A stretch of DNA of 64,000 nucleotides, taken from contig NW_027136912.1 of assembly GCF_040869045.1 (NCBI RefSeq), positions 248,001-312,000 on the forward strand, in the 5' to 3' direction. Position 1 is the stretch's first letter. The number at the start of each line of letters is the position of its first letter. Positions 23,464 through 34,400 of the stretch are shown piece after piece. A program made the position numbers and the translations under genes. Origin of the DNA: Eurosta solidaginis (taxonomy: Eukaryota; Arthropoda; Insecta; Diptera; Tephritidae). Below the pieces are notes generated by a model. It worked only from the letters and a program-made list of their open reading frames with translations, ran no database searches and was not told the DNA's origin.

Positions 23464-24164
23464 AACAAAAAAACAGTGTACATACTCGGGCGCCAAAGTG
23501 ATGTAAAGAAAAAAGTCATCGTTAGTATTTAGCATGAAACACATCGCACCCTGTATTTTCTTATTTTTTACGTTCGAGCAACAACGTGATGCAATCACAA
23601 GGGCGTCATATCTAAATAAAAGTCGCTGTACTTCGAAGGCTCATAATAAGAATAATAACAATAATCTAATTGATAAAGTTCTCGTATCACAGTGTTTGGG
23701 GTTGAACTCCTTCGAAATGGCTACACCAATTCACATATAATTTTGTGAGCTTATTAAGTAGGAATGAGAATCGGCCTGTATCAATTTTTCATACCTCTAA
23801 GGTTGATGCACCCCTTAATTTTTTTCTAGACAAAATTTTTAGTTCAGCTTGGGAATGGGACTGCGAATAAGAGATGAGAAGAATAAGAAGAACTAGGAAA
23901 AAGTAAAAAAGGAGCAAAGAGAAGAAGATTTAGAAAGAAAATGGCATAGTGGGAAAGAGTGAATAAAAGCAAAAGAAAATAATAGACAAAACCTTCTTAA
24001 AAGTTGTGCAGATCGACAAAAGTTTTGGCAAAACATTATCTGCGGGTCTGCTTGGAGTAATACTAACCATACTTCGGCGCCATATTTTTTTAAAAAGTAA
24101 GTAGGTAACTGTTTGATACTTTAAACTACATTTCATTAAATAAGGGAGCGCTGCTCTACACCTC
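21246..24164. other. Noncoding DNA, mostly unassigned, with one long poly(A)
   Basis: About 2.9 kb without a recognisable gene. A 48-base poly(A) occupies 23415-23462 and continues as A with single C interruptions to about 23474; it could be the tail of an unrecognised retroposed sequence read on the plus strand. The 22500-22890 patch is less AT-rich but has no motif I can name. Confidence 0.35.
23415..23474. repeat. Poly(A) tract
   Basis: Forty-eight consecutive A followed by CAACAAAAAAAC. The sequence just upstream shows no polyadenylation signal or recognisable element end, so its origin is unknown. Confidence 0.9.
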
Positions 24165-24300
24165 TTCCAGTTTGAGTTCAGAAATTTGCAATTAAAATTC
24201 AGATAATTGCAACTCAAGTTCAGAAAATTATAGTTAAAGTTCAGAATTTTCATTTCAAGTTCAGAAAATTACAATACAAATTCAGAAAATTATAAGAAGG
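24165..24300 (-). repeat. Inverted short array, TTCTGAACTTGAATTG family
   Basis: Six or so units of TTCAGAAAATTACAATTCAAG-like sequence, the reverse complement of the array at 24915-25780. The two arrays face each other across about 600 bp. Confidence 0.75.
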
Positions 24301-24439
24301 GTGTTATTTTTCAAAACTTATTCCAATTCATACTACGTAATGTAATACGTACATGTTGTTTGCGGAAGTGTTGATGCTTCTTCGATAATGGTTGCTTGGA
24401 TATACTGTACCCCAAGTTTTCTCCAAGGCGTGTACATCC

Positions 24440-24600
24440 CGAACTAAATCAAACAGAGGATAACTCTTTGCAAGAACCGCATGACGACGCCCCGGCCATC
24501 AAAGTACTTGGAAAGTAAGTGGGTGGGTTGACCTCCACAGCGTTACGAGAGGCAGGTGGAGGAAGACTTGATCTTTGCACACTGTACTTATACGTTACTT
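24440..24600 (+). pseudogene. Fragment of RTE-like 3' end
   Basis: HDDAPAIKVLGK near 24480 and YERQVEEDLIFA near 24542 correspond to DDAPAKKVF and WKDQVENDLNSL of the RTE-like frame at 13395-14801. The two matching blocks lie in different frames, separated by a stop. It sits between the two inverted short arrays. Confidence 0.62.
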
Positions 24601-24914
24601 GCGGGATTGTGGCGCTCCGTTGATTTCGTAATCACTGCTATCATATTCAATGCAAGCCAATGCTTGTGACCTTTAGAATATAGCTGGATGTCCCTGTAAC
24701 TGACCTCTTATGAGAGGAGGAGAAAGAATAGAGGAAAGGGTTTTTTCTTAGCTATCTCCTTCATGTGAACAAAATAGATTCAAATAAGTTAAGGAGTCCA
24801 ATGCTTCTTTAACAGATAGTGGGCCTTGATATCTTCGCGTCAGATTAAAGCGCTAACATTTACCATCTTACAGACTTTAATTTCGATTGCATAAAAGAAA
24901 AAATTTCTGACAAA

Positions 24915-25780
24915 CTATCTGAACTTGAGTTGTAATTTTTTAACTTTAAATTTAGATTTCTGAACTTGAATTGTGACATTCTGAACTTAAATAGGAATTT
25001 CTGAACTTGAAATGTAATTTTTTGAACTTGAATTGTAAATTTCTGAATTCAAATTGGAAGTTCTGAACTTGAATTGTAATTTTCTGAACTTGAATTGGAA
25101 ACTTTGAACTGGAATTGTAATTTTCTGAACTTGAATTTGAAACACAGAACTTGAGTTTTAAATTTCTGACCTTTTGCAAATTTCTGAATTTAAATTGGAT
25201 TTTCTGAACTCGAATTGTAATTTTCTGAACGTGAATTGGAAACTCTGAACTTGAATTGTAATTTTCTGAACTTGAGTTGTAAATTTCTAATTTAAATTTG
25301 AAATTCTAAACTTGAATTGTAATTTTCTGAACTTGAGTTGGAAAGTCTGAACTTGAATTGTAAATTTCTGAATTTGAATTGTAAATTTCCGAAATTAAAT
25401 TGGAAATTCTGAATTTGAATTGTACTTGTCTGAACTTGAATTGGAAACTCTGAACTTGAATTGAAAATTGCTGAATTTAAATTGGAAACTCTGAATTTAT
25501 ATTTTAAATTTCTGAATTTGAATTGTGAATTTCTGAATTTAAATTGTAAATTTCGGAATTTAAATTGGAAATTCTGAACTTGAATTGTAATTTTCTGAAC
25601 TTGAATTGGAAACTCTGAATTTGAATTGTAAATTTCTGAATTTGAATTATGAATTTCTGAATTTAAATTGGAATTTCTGCACTTGAATTTTAATTTTCTG
25701 AACTTGAGTTGGAAACTCTGAACTTGAATTGTAGATTTCTGAACTTGAATTGTAATTTTCTGAACTTAAACTGTAAAAGG
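24915..25780 (+). repeat. TTCTGAACTTGAATTG tandem array, about 20-bp units
   Basis: Roughly 40 diverged units. Two variants tend to alternate: TCTGAACTTGAATTGTAATTT (21 bp) and TCTGAACTTGAATTGGAAAC (20 bp), suggesting an approximate 41-bp dimer. Open frames through it encode repetitive Phe/Lys/Ser peptides and are artefacts of the repeat. Confidence 0.88.
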
Positions 25781-26554
25781 TGTAAACAACGGTCAAATAA
25801 ATTTAAATAATTCCCCCTAAAAGTCCTAATCAAGCAGTTAATGATATCCGAAATAAGATGGAATAAAATATTCCAGCAACCACACTTCAATCAAATTCTA
25901 ATTATATCATGCTTTAGTAAAATTTTTTATTGACTTCATTAATTTATTAACTAATCTGCACTCAACACAGTAGAACTTATTTGATTGCTCCAACTTTATT
26001 TGCTCTTCTTTGACGCATTCACTCTGTAACTTTCATTTTAATGGACAAAAACCAATCAAATTTTTATTAGTGTTCATTATAGAATAAAATTGTGTCACCT
26101 CAAGCAAAGAAAGCAAAAAAAAAAAAGAAATATTGTGCTGACAATGTTTGCGTGCGACTCCAGTGACTTTCAGTACACACTCACACAATTACACTTTTAC
26201 ACAATCAAATGCCATTCAAGTAACGATTATCCCTCAGGCACGTAAAAACTTTTTCTCTTCACCATAGCAGCTGCCTGTTGCTTTGGATCAGGGCCATCAA
26301 CACTTCAATACTCGCCATTGCTCATTTTCTCGTAAAAAATTTTTTTAAAGCAAACTGTGCAAAAGTGGTTGTGTGTTTGTGTGTGCGCTGTAATAGTGTC
26401 CGTGTGCTATGAAATTTCCTTGCTTAACTTGATCGTATTTGTTGTTTTTAATTAAAAAGTTTAAAGTAATTAAGTATTATGGCTTCCAGCTGCAAGCGAT
26501 CAATGAGTTTGTTTTAGTTTATATACAGGAAGTCGTATAAAATAGTGCAGCATT
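25781..26554. other. Noncoding DNA
   Basis: AT-rich, with an A run near 26114 and a GT-rich patch near 26370. No gene or element recognised. Confidence 0.35.
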
Positions 26555-28145
26555 TTGTTTTTATACTCAGCTGAGCAGAGCCCACAGAGTATATTAACTT
26601 TGATTGGATAACGGTTGGTTGTACAGGTATAAAGGAATCGAGATAGATGTAGACTTCCATATATCAAAATCATCAGTATCGAAAAAAAATTTGATTGAGC
26701 CATGTCCGTCCATCCGTCCGTCCGTCCGTCCGTTAACATGATAACTTGAGTAAATTTTGAGGTATCTTGATGAAATTTGGTATGAAGGTTCCTGGGCACT
26801 CATCTCAGATCGCTATTTAAAATGAACGATATCGGACTATAACCACGCCCACTCTTTCGATACCGAAAATTTCGGAAAAATGAACCAAAGATGAATAAAG
26901 CGATGAACTTGGTAGGTGAGTTGAACTTATGACGCAGAATAGAAATTAGTAAAATCTTGGACAATGGGCGTGGCACGCCCACTTTTAAAAGAAGGTAATT
27001 TAGAAGTTTTGCAAGCTGTAATTTGGCAGTCGTTGAAGATATCATGATGAAATTTGGCAGGAACGTTACTCTTATTACTATATGTCTGCTTAATAAAAAT
27101 TAGCAAAATCGAAGAACGAACACGCCCACTTTTTAAAAAATTTTTTTTTTAAAAGAAAAGTTAATATCTTTATAGTATATAAGTAAATTATGTCAACATT
27201 CAACTCCAGTAATGATATGGTGCAACAAAATACAAAAATAAAAGAAATTTCAAAATGGGTGTGGCTCCGCCCTTTTCGTTACTTTGTCTAAAATACTTTT
27301 AATGCCATAAGTGGAACAAAATTTACCAATCCTTGTGAAACTTGGTAGGGACATAGATTCTATGACGATAACTGTTTTCTGTGAAATGGACGAAATCGGT
27401 GGAAGCCACGCCTCTTTACTAAACTTAGCTCACGTACTTATCTGAACTGACTTTATCTTGGTATAAAAAATGGCCCGAAATCCGACTATGACCACGCCCA
27501 CTTTTTCGATATGGAAAATTACGATAAATGAAAAAAATGCCATAATTCTATACCAAATATTAAAAAAGGGATGAAACATGGTAATTGGATTGGTTTATTG
27601 ACGCAAAATATAACTTTAGAAAAAACTTTGTAAAATGGGTGTGAAAATTGCCATATTAAGTAGAAGAAAATGAAAAGTTTTGCAGGGCGAAATCAGCCCT
27701 TGGAATCTTGGCAGGAAAACTGTTCGTGGTATTAAATATATAAATAAATTAGCGGTACCCGACAAATGATGTTCTGGGTCACGCTGGTCCACATTTTGGT
27801 CAATATCTCGAAAATGCCTTCACATATAAAACTAAGGGCCACTCCCTTTTAAAAATCTCATTAATACCTTTAATTTGATACCCATATCGTACAAACAAAT
27901 TCTAGAGTCAGCCCTGGTCTACCTTTATGGAGATTTCCCTGAATGGCCTCCACCTATAGAGCTATGGCCCACTAGATCTTAAAATACTCTTTAATACCTT
28001 CCATTTGATACACATGTCATACAAACACATTCCAGGGTTACCCTGGATTCATTTTCCTACATGGTGATTTTCCCTTATTGCTCTTAGCTCTCAGCTGAGT
28101 ATGTAATGTTCGGTTACACCCGAACTTGGCCTTCCTTACTTGTTG
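26555..28145 (-). mobile_element. GTCC element, copy A (short form)
   Basis: A 1.59-kb dispersed noncoding repeat read on the minus strand, from AACAAGTAAGGAAGG at its 5' end (plus-strand 28145 side) to GAGTATAAAAAC at its 3' end. It has about two internal ~130-bp units (27770-28060), repeated copies of the words GTGGGCGTGG and CGATATCGAAAAAGTGGGCG, and a (GTCC)n tract at about 26706-26737. The ends carry a 13-bp inverted repeat: ATACTCAGCTGAG at 26563-26575 and its complement at 28090-28102. There is no ORF. From memory such repeats are abundant in tephritid genomes; architecture resembles dipteran mini-me/DINE-type elements. Confidence 0.8.
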
Positions 28146-28739
28146 TAATTGAGTTAGGGGTAGCAAACTGATTAACGCAGCAGGCATATTGCCATGTAAG
28201 CTATGCACTGCTTTTGATATATTGTCAGTGAAAATATTTTCTTGGCATCTTTTAGTTATAAGTTTTATGTTCGAATAAATTGAGTTTAAGAAGACTTGAT
28301 TTTGTTGTGAGTTTCATTGCTTAAGTTCTTAAAATGGCATTTTAATTAATTTATTATAACGGCCTCTTTTACGGCTTGTTCTGTTTTGTGAAAGTGATAC
28401 ACAAATAATAATTATTCCAATAAAGACAACTTTTAAAGTCGCGCATGCTTGCTGTGGGCTGATGTGCTCATCTGGGGATAGGTGGTTCAACGAAGAACAA
28501 TTATTGCTAGCGCCCGAGTTGAATAGGAGCTGAGTTCCGAGCCTTTTTCTACATTCTTGTCGTAGGATGTAAGTCAGGAAAACTTCTTTTATAAAGGAAG
28601 TTGAGCAGCAGTAATGTTGGAATGAAATTTACATAAAAACTGGTTTTCATTTACACTTGTATCACACTCCATGGAACTTATGTTTATATTTAGTTAAGCG
28701 TGGATAAGTATGTAAGGACACGTTCCCAAGTGTCTCTTC
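28146..28739. other. Noncoding DNA
   Basis: No recognisable gene or repeat between the GTCC element and the decayed non-LTR 5' region. Confidence 0.35.
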
Positions 28740-29260
28740 ATAAATTTCTTCGTTGTCGAGTGAAGTGCTCGCTGCTATTGTTCTTGTAGCGATAACGGCA
28801 CTCCCCGAAGGTGTTGGGGTGTGTTATCGATGCTGATAGTCCTTTTCCGTATATAGATTGGTAGGTTTCCGGTAACAAGCCCCATTAAGGTACAAGCCTG
28901 ACCATCTCGAAAACGATTTGATATGACCATACTAACCTTCTCGCCCTCCCACCCTAAAACCCATGAGGAACTTGTGGTCGCTAGAGCCTCGGCTGTTAAA
29001 GAAACAGTATTCGTCACGTGTAGGTGAGGTTGATAATTGGGTTGGAGAAGCTATATATTGCGCTGCCAGCTCCTTGAAAGGGTTGCGCTACACAACCCAT
29101 TGAATCAATTTGGTATTTTAGTTTACGACAGACATACTTGCTGCGGATATATTATAAGCTCCCTAAACCGCTGGGTGTACCTACATTATCTTTATTATCA
29201 ATGTTCGGGTTTTCAACCTTCCCTCTCTTGTGGAGGTATTCAAGGAAGTAGCAGCGTGTA
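28740..29260 (+). mobile_element. Decayed 5' region of a non-LTR element
   Basis: Contains TTGGGTTGGAGAAGCTATAT (29037-29056), GGGTTGCGCTACACAACCC, a TTACGACAGACATAC word and CTCCCTAAACCGCTGGG. From memory this order is a widespread dipteran interspersed sequence found at non-LTR leader regions. It lies upstream of and in the same orientation as an RNase H remnant at 29340, so both may be relics of one internally deleted element. The assignment is moderate because no protein is encoded. Confidence 0.5.
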
Positions 29261-29339
29261 GTTGAAAATTATGTCAGGTTAAAGTCGACCTCTCCCTATA
29301 ATCGCTTCAATAAAGAAATTAAATCAATCCTTTACTTTT

Positions 29340-29980
29340 CTGCAGTACTGGTGCTCCTCCCTCAAGCTGAGATTTTCGCTATCCAAGACGTCTGTAAAGC
29401 GTTATTGGATATTAGTTGAATTGAAACATACAGAGTAACGATATGGCGAATGAGCTGGCAGGGTGTGGAGCGGCTCTTTATGTGTCAGGAGCGAAGGAGG
29501 TCTTGCACCCCTGGGACTCATCAAGGATCGCATCTCTTAGCACTGGTTGAGCCAAGCCAACAATAGGTGGAAGCGGTTGCGGTCAAGTAGAGTTGCGAAG
29601 AGTATATGGTCATTTAATAACGAAAACGATCTATAGCTGACCTTAAGATAAACAGAAGGGATATATCCAAAGTAGTTGCGGTGCTCACGGGGCATTGGAC
29701 AAATAGGGTACATGCGGCATGGATGGGACTGGACAAAAATACCTCCTCTAGCAGCTGCAAGCGTCCGGAGGCGGAGTAAACGTTGAACATCTGCTATGCG
29801 AATGTCCAGCACGCTATCGAAGCAGAATAAAGTTTCTTGGAAAGCCCTTTTTCGAAAGCCTCCCAGAATTCAAGGATGTTAGGCTGGGAGAGCTTCTCAG
29901 ATTTATAAACTCCACGGGATGGATATTGGGGGAAGGGCGCTTGAAAATCTTATCAGTCTTCTTACAACACCCTTTCATTG
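29340..29980 (+). pseudogene. Decayed RNase H and C-terminus of a Jockey/I-like element
   Basis: LPQAEIFAIQDVCKALLDI near 29360 is the RNase H Glu motif. ANELAGCGAAL near 29440 is the NExADELA motif. VEHLLCECPARYRSRIKFLGKPFFESLPEFKDVRLGELLRF at about 29785-29910 is the conserved zinc-like C-terminal segment. Several stops interrupt the frame. The 3' end is split by the BEL insertion: the GTGGTATCAAAACGG 3' UTR continues at 38644-38712. Confidence 0.75.
29976..29980. repeat. BEL target-site duplication, left
   Basis: CATTG directly before the LTR; the same five bases follow the other LTR at 38639-38643. Five-base duplications are typical of BEL/Pao integrases. Confidence 0.9.
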
Positions 29981-30679
29981 TGTTCAGGGGGTGGCAGTAT
30001 AAAATTTACCTTCTTTCCTGGGTGTATGCGGGCACGGCTGTGATGGCGATGTTATCGTGGTGATGGCGATGTTGGATACGGGTGGCGAATGGATGTTGGA
30101 CACGGCGGTGATCACTGCAATAGTACTTAGTTCTGCATCTGTACAAACTGCCTTTGGGTGGTAAATTTTGCACCTTTCTAATGTGCAATTTCATGAAGCA
30201 CTCCGAGAAGAGAAAAAATGTCAAAGGGAAACGGATAACTTTAGCGAGAATTGATTTATTTTTACTGCAAATTTCAAGTTTTTCTTAATACAATTTTCAG
30301 TCACAACCGCAGGGATAAAAGATTTCGAATAAGTAAAGATAAAAAGAAATGTCAAAAACAATAATATAAATGTATGTATGTAGGTACATAGTCACATCTG
30401 TCAACCCATTGTTGGGGTTGCCAGAGAGGTGAAATACGCTCGCGTGTTAGCGTAAAATACAAACATTTCAAATTCTTAAGTTTAATAAATATGTACGTAA
30501 TATATGATATTACGTATTTGTACGTGCAAATAATTCAGAATGCGTACTTATACGTAAAAGGTACATATATCAATAAATTCAATATAAAATTCAGGTAAAT
30601 TCAGGTTTAGGTTTCCTTAAGCCTAATTTCTATTAAATAGAAGGGTTGGCTGCTGGCGACTACGACAGTCGCTCAAACA
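29981..30679 (-). mobile_element. 3' LTR of the BEL element
   Basis: 699 bp, TGTTTGAGCG...CCCCTGAACA on the minus strand, with TG/CA ends. An AATAAA signal lies at 30255-30260 (minus strand). It differs from the 5' LTR by a 3-base insertion near 30410 and one extra T near 30613. A 72-codon frame starting MTFFLFSEC lies inside both LTRs and is probably not a gene. Confidence 0.95.
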
Positions 30680-30693
30680 TCATCCCCGCCCTA
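30680..30693 (-). promoter_or_regulatory. Polypurine tract candidate
   Basis: On the minus strand the purine-rich GGGCGGGGATGA directly precedes the 3' LTR and overlaps the stop codon of the downstream ORF. Its place and composition fit the plus-strand DNA priming site. Confidence 0.65.
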
Positions 30694-31275
30694 GGCGCGT
30701 TCAGCGGCTAGAGCCTCCTGTAGCTCCTTAAGGGTCCGCAATGCATCTCGAACGAGGATTTGGGACACTCTTCCTCTAGCGTTGGCGGTTTGCAGCCCTT
30801 GTGCGGTGCATCGAATGGTGCGTCGTGCGATGCTGGGTGCTGCTGAGGGAATGTTGTTTCCCGGGCGAGAACGGGGTTGCCCGGTGGCGGCAGGGGGTGC
30901 CGGTACGGCGGATCTGCCAGGCCGGGGTGCCTGGATGGCGCGCTGGGCGCTTGGGGTAGCGTCCCGCCGATGGAGTAGGGAGTGATGTCGCGCTCCACAG
31001 ATCCGGCATCTGTCGTATGAGCTGCACTCGCTGGTGATGTGAGATAATGCCAAGCAATTCAGGCAAAACTCATGGGCTCGTGCAAGCATCCATCTCTGGG
31101 GTGGTTTCATTTTTTTGAATATGACGCAGTTCCGAAGAGCGTGCTGACGGGTGCATATGCGGCACCGTCGGTAATCCGTTATAAGTGTCGAGCTGCGTGA
31201 TTCATTGGCGCGGTTGGGAGCAACGATCTCCGACCGCACTGGTCTTCGTGACGACGACTGATTTGCACGATCCAT
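30691..31275 (-). CDS. Extra zinc-knuckle (nucleocapsid-like) ORF of the BEL element
   Basis: This intact 194-codon frame sits between pol and the 3' LTR, where env would lie if the element had one, but it has no signal peptide or membrane segment. It holds three zinc-binding modules: C38-x2-C41-x3-H45-x4-C50, C71-x2-C74-x4-H79-x4-C84 and C90-x2-C93-x3-H97-x4-H102. The element's own Gag has the same three-module plan (residues 365-430). A Pro/Arg/Ala-rich linker (about 105-160) and a C-terminal amphipathic helix (LVRDALRTLKELQEALAAERA region) follow. It starts 142 bases after the Gag-Pol stop and ends at the polypurine tract. Its DNA is clearly GC-richer than gag-pol, which suggests separate origin. 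An RNA-binding accessory role is inferred, not shown. Confidence 0.8.
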   Translation of the reverse strand: MDRANQSSSRRPVRSEIVAPNRANESRSSTLITDYRRCRICTRQHALRNCVIFKKMKPPQRWMLARAHEFCLNCLALSHITSECSSYDRCRICGARHHSLLHRRDATPSAQRAIQAPRPGRSAVPAPPAATGQPRSRPGNNIPSAAPSIARRTIRCTAQGLQTANARGRVSQILVRDALRTLKELQEALAAERA

Positions 31276-31417
31276 AGCGATCTGTAATTACAGTTGTAAA
31301 AGTATTTTAGTGGAGAGAAATACTGATACAGGGGATTTCCGCTGGCATTATGTTGCAAAATACGACATATTGGAGACGGTGATGTGGTAAGAGTGGTCAG
31401 AGGTGGTTTGAGAGTAG

Positions 31418-34400
31418 CTACGAATTCTCCGGGTTTGCCCGAGAGGGTGGGCTTTCAATCTGAGGGAGGAAACAGAGCTTGACAAGTGGTCGTGTGAGGG
31501 TGCCGGTTTGAGTACGAACGTCAACAACACGTATATGGCCGTCAGGTCCGGGATATACTTTTTCAATACGTCCAAGGCGCCATTCAGTCGGGGGAAGTGA
31601 GTCGTCGTGAATGCAGACACACTCACCGACCTTGGGTTGGGGTTGTGGATTTTTCCACTTCTGCCTTTTCTGGAGATCCTTTAGGTAGTCTTCCTTCCAC
31701 CTTTTGCTGAATTGATGATGTAAGCTTTTTACCCTGTCCCATCGGTTTATAAGAGATAAATCCGCGTGATCCACTTCAGGGATAGCGAGGAGGGGGCTAC
31801 CTCGGAGAAAGTGGCCGGGGGTCAGCGCGGTAAACTCTGTGGGATCTTGGGATAAAGGTGAGATAGGACGAGAGTTTAATACGGCTTCAATTCTTACCAA
31901 GAGGGTGGTAAATTCTTCAAATGTGAACTTGTGGGTTCCTGCAGTCCTCTTGAAGTGCAGTTTGAAACTCTTCACTGCAGACTCCCACAAGCCGCCCATG
32001 TGGGGAGCTCCGGGCGGAATGAATTTCCAATTAATGCCCTGGGGAGAGTATTTTGCGATTACTTCTTGAGAGGCAGTTTTCATGAAGTCAACGAACTCTT
32101 TTTCCGTCGCTCTTTTAGCTCCAATAAACGTTTTGCCGTTGTCACTCATCATTGTGGCAGGATATCCACGACGTCCGACGAAGCGAGCGAATGCTGCGAG
32201 AAAGGCATTTGTTGTTAGGTCCGAGCACAGCTCAAGGTGGACAGCTTTTGTCACGAAACAGACAAAAACGGCCACGTAGCCTTTCAGTAAGGTGTGAGAC
32301 CTTAGCAAGGAGGCTTTTATTTGAAAAGGCCCCGCAAAGTCGACACCGGTAGTGGTGAAAGGCGGAGCATATGTGCATCGTTCCGGGGGCAAAGCCGCCA
32401 TGATTTGCGATCGCATTTGCTGCTTGTGGAGGGTACAAGTTTTGCACTGATGTATGCATCTCTTTATGAGTGGTTTAAGTCGTGGAATATAGAGATCCTG
32501 TCTGAGGCATTGCTGCATGAGACGTATTTCGGCATGGAGAAGAAGTTCATGGAGGTACTGTATATAGAGGACAGCGAATCTTGATTTTTCTGGGATAATA
32601 ACGGGATGTTTTTCATTGTAAGTCAACGTCGAATGAACTAGTCTACCATGAACCCTGAGGAGCCCGTTTTCATCGAGGTATGGGTTGAGGGTTAGTAGAG
32701 AGCTTCTTTGATCAATGGGTTTTGCATTTTCCAAGCATGCTCTTTCGCGAGGAAAATATCGGGTTTGTGTTAACGTCACAAGTTTATTTTTCGCTTTGCG
32801 GAGATCTTCATGAGACAGAGAGGGAGTGTAAGCGGGTTTAATGCCTCGAATTCGGTCCTTGAGATTATTAATGAACCTGAAGGCATATGCCATGACCCTG
32901 AGGGCGCGAGGAAATGACGAAAATCGATCCAATACATCGGGGTCATCTTCAGCTGAGTATAGTGCTTCGACTCGGCGCATTTCAGGCGGGTTGATGCTGC
33001 GGGTAGATGGGTTTGGCCAAGCTTCGGGGGGCTGGGTCAGCCACGCAGGGCCATTCCACCACAGCGAAGAATTTGCCAGGTCCATGGGTTTGCATCCTCG
33101 TGTGCCCATATCTGCTGGATTGTCGCGACTGCCTACATGCTTCCAGGAGGCGCTTCCGACGAGATCCATAATTTCAGCTGTTCGATTGGATACGAAAGTT
33201 TTCCAAGCGTGGGGAGGCTTTTCGAGCCATGCTAACACAATTTCCGAGTCAGACCACATGTAAAGATTTTTAAGAGAGAGCTCGAGATGGGATTGTACGA
33301 CGGCGATTAGTCGGGCAAGGAGTAGAGCTGCACATAGTTCTAGTCTTGGAAGACTGGTAGTGCGAAGAGGGGCAACCTTGCCTTTAGCGACCAGAAGGTG
33401 GGACGAAGTGGTGGCACCGTGGATTGTTCGTAGATATATAGTGGCGCAATATGCCTTTTCTGACGCATCGCAGAAACCATGCAGTTCAACATGCTGGTTC
33501 GGCATATAGTCAACCCATCGAGGTAGCTTTATCTCTGAGATGTTGGGTAAATTTTTTGCGAACTGCGTCCATTTAATGAAGCGGAGGGGCTTCACTGGTT
33601 CGTCCCAGCCAGTTCCGTCTATCCATGGCTCTTGGAGTAAAATCTTGGCCTGAATCATAATCGGCGTAAGCCACCCTGCGGGGTCAAAAAGTTTTGCGAC
33701 CGAGGAGAGAATTTGTCGTTTTGTATTAGCGGACGAGAGGGGTATTGAGTCCACTGTATACGAAAACGTGTCGGTCAGAGCGTTCCACTGTATGCCGAGA
33801 GTTTTGGTGTTGCTTGCTTTCTCGAATTCCAAAAGATTGGTATCTAGCAAGTCCTCTTTTTTGATGTTTTTTATTATACTGGGGTGATTGGCCGTTATTT
33901 TCCGTAATGGAAATCCTGCTGACGCTAACACTTGGATGACTTGGGAGAGAGATGTTTCAGCAGAGAGAATTTCATGGCTGCCAGAGAGAATGTCATCTAC
34001 ATATGTTTCTTTCGTCAAAACAGGGACGGCTTTGGGGAAAGTTTCCTTTACATCTTTGGCCAGTTGGTGAAGAGTACGTATGGCGAGGTAGGGGGCACAG
34101 TTCACACCAAATGTGACTGTTTTCAGACGATAGTCTTTTATGGGGTCGCTCGGAGATGAGCGAAAGACTATCCTCTGATAGTCTCTGTCGTCTTCATGCA
34201 TTATGATTTGACGATACATTTTTTCTACGTCTCCGTTAAAAACAAATTGGTAGGTACGCCACTTGAGAATCAGAAGCATCAGATCGGGCTGGAGGGTAGG
34301 GCCGGTATACAGAACGTCGTTGAGCGCATGTCCAGATGCCGACTTCTTTGAGGCGTTAAACACGACCCGCACCTTTGATGTCTTTTTCTCGGGTTTGACA

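Noticed and set aside
23253..23598. Poly-Phe frames near 23.4 kb
   Set aside because: Translation of the poly(A) tract; not a gene.
14813..25780. CRISPR array in the short tandem arrays
   Set aside because: Units are contiguous, diverged and without unique spacers, and the sequence is from an animal genome.
30006..30224. 72-codon frame (MTFFLFSEC...) present in both BEL LTRs
   Set aside because: Identity between copies follows from LTR duplication. It lies in the LTR near the poly(A) region and shows no domain. A leader peptide cannot be excluded.
30691..31275. An env gene in the BEL element
   Set aside because: The only downstream ORF has no signal peptide, transmembrane segment or glycosylation-rich ectodomain; it is a zinc-knuckle protein.
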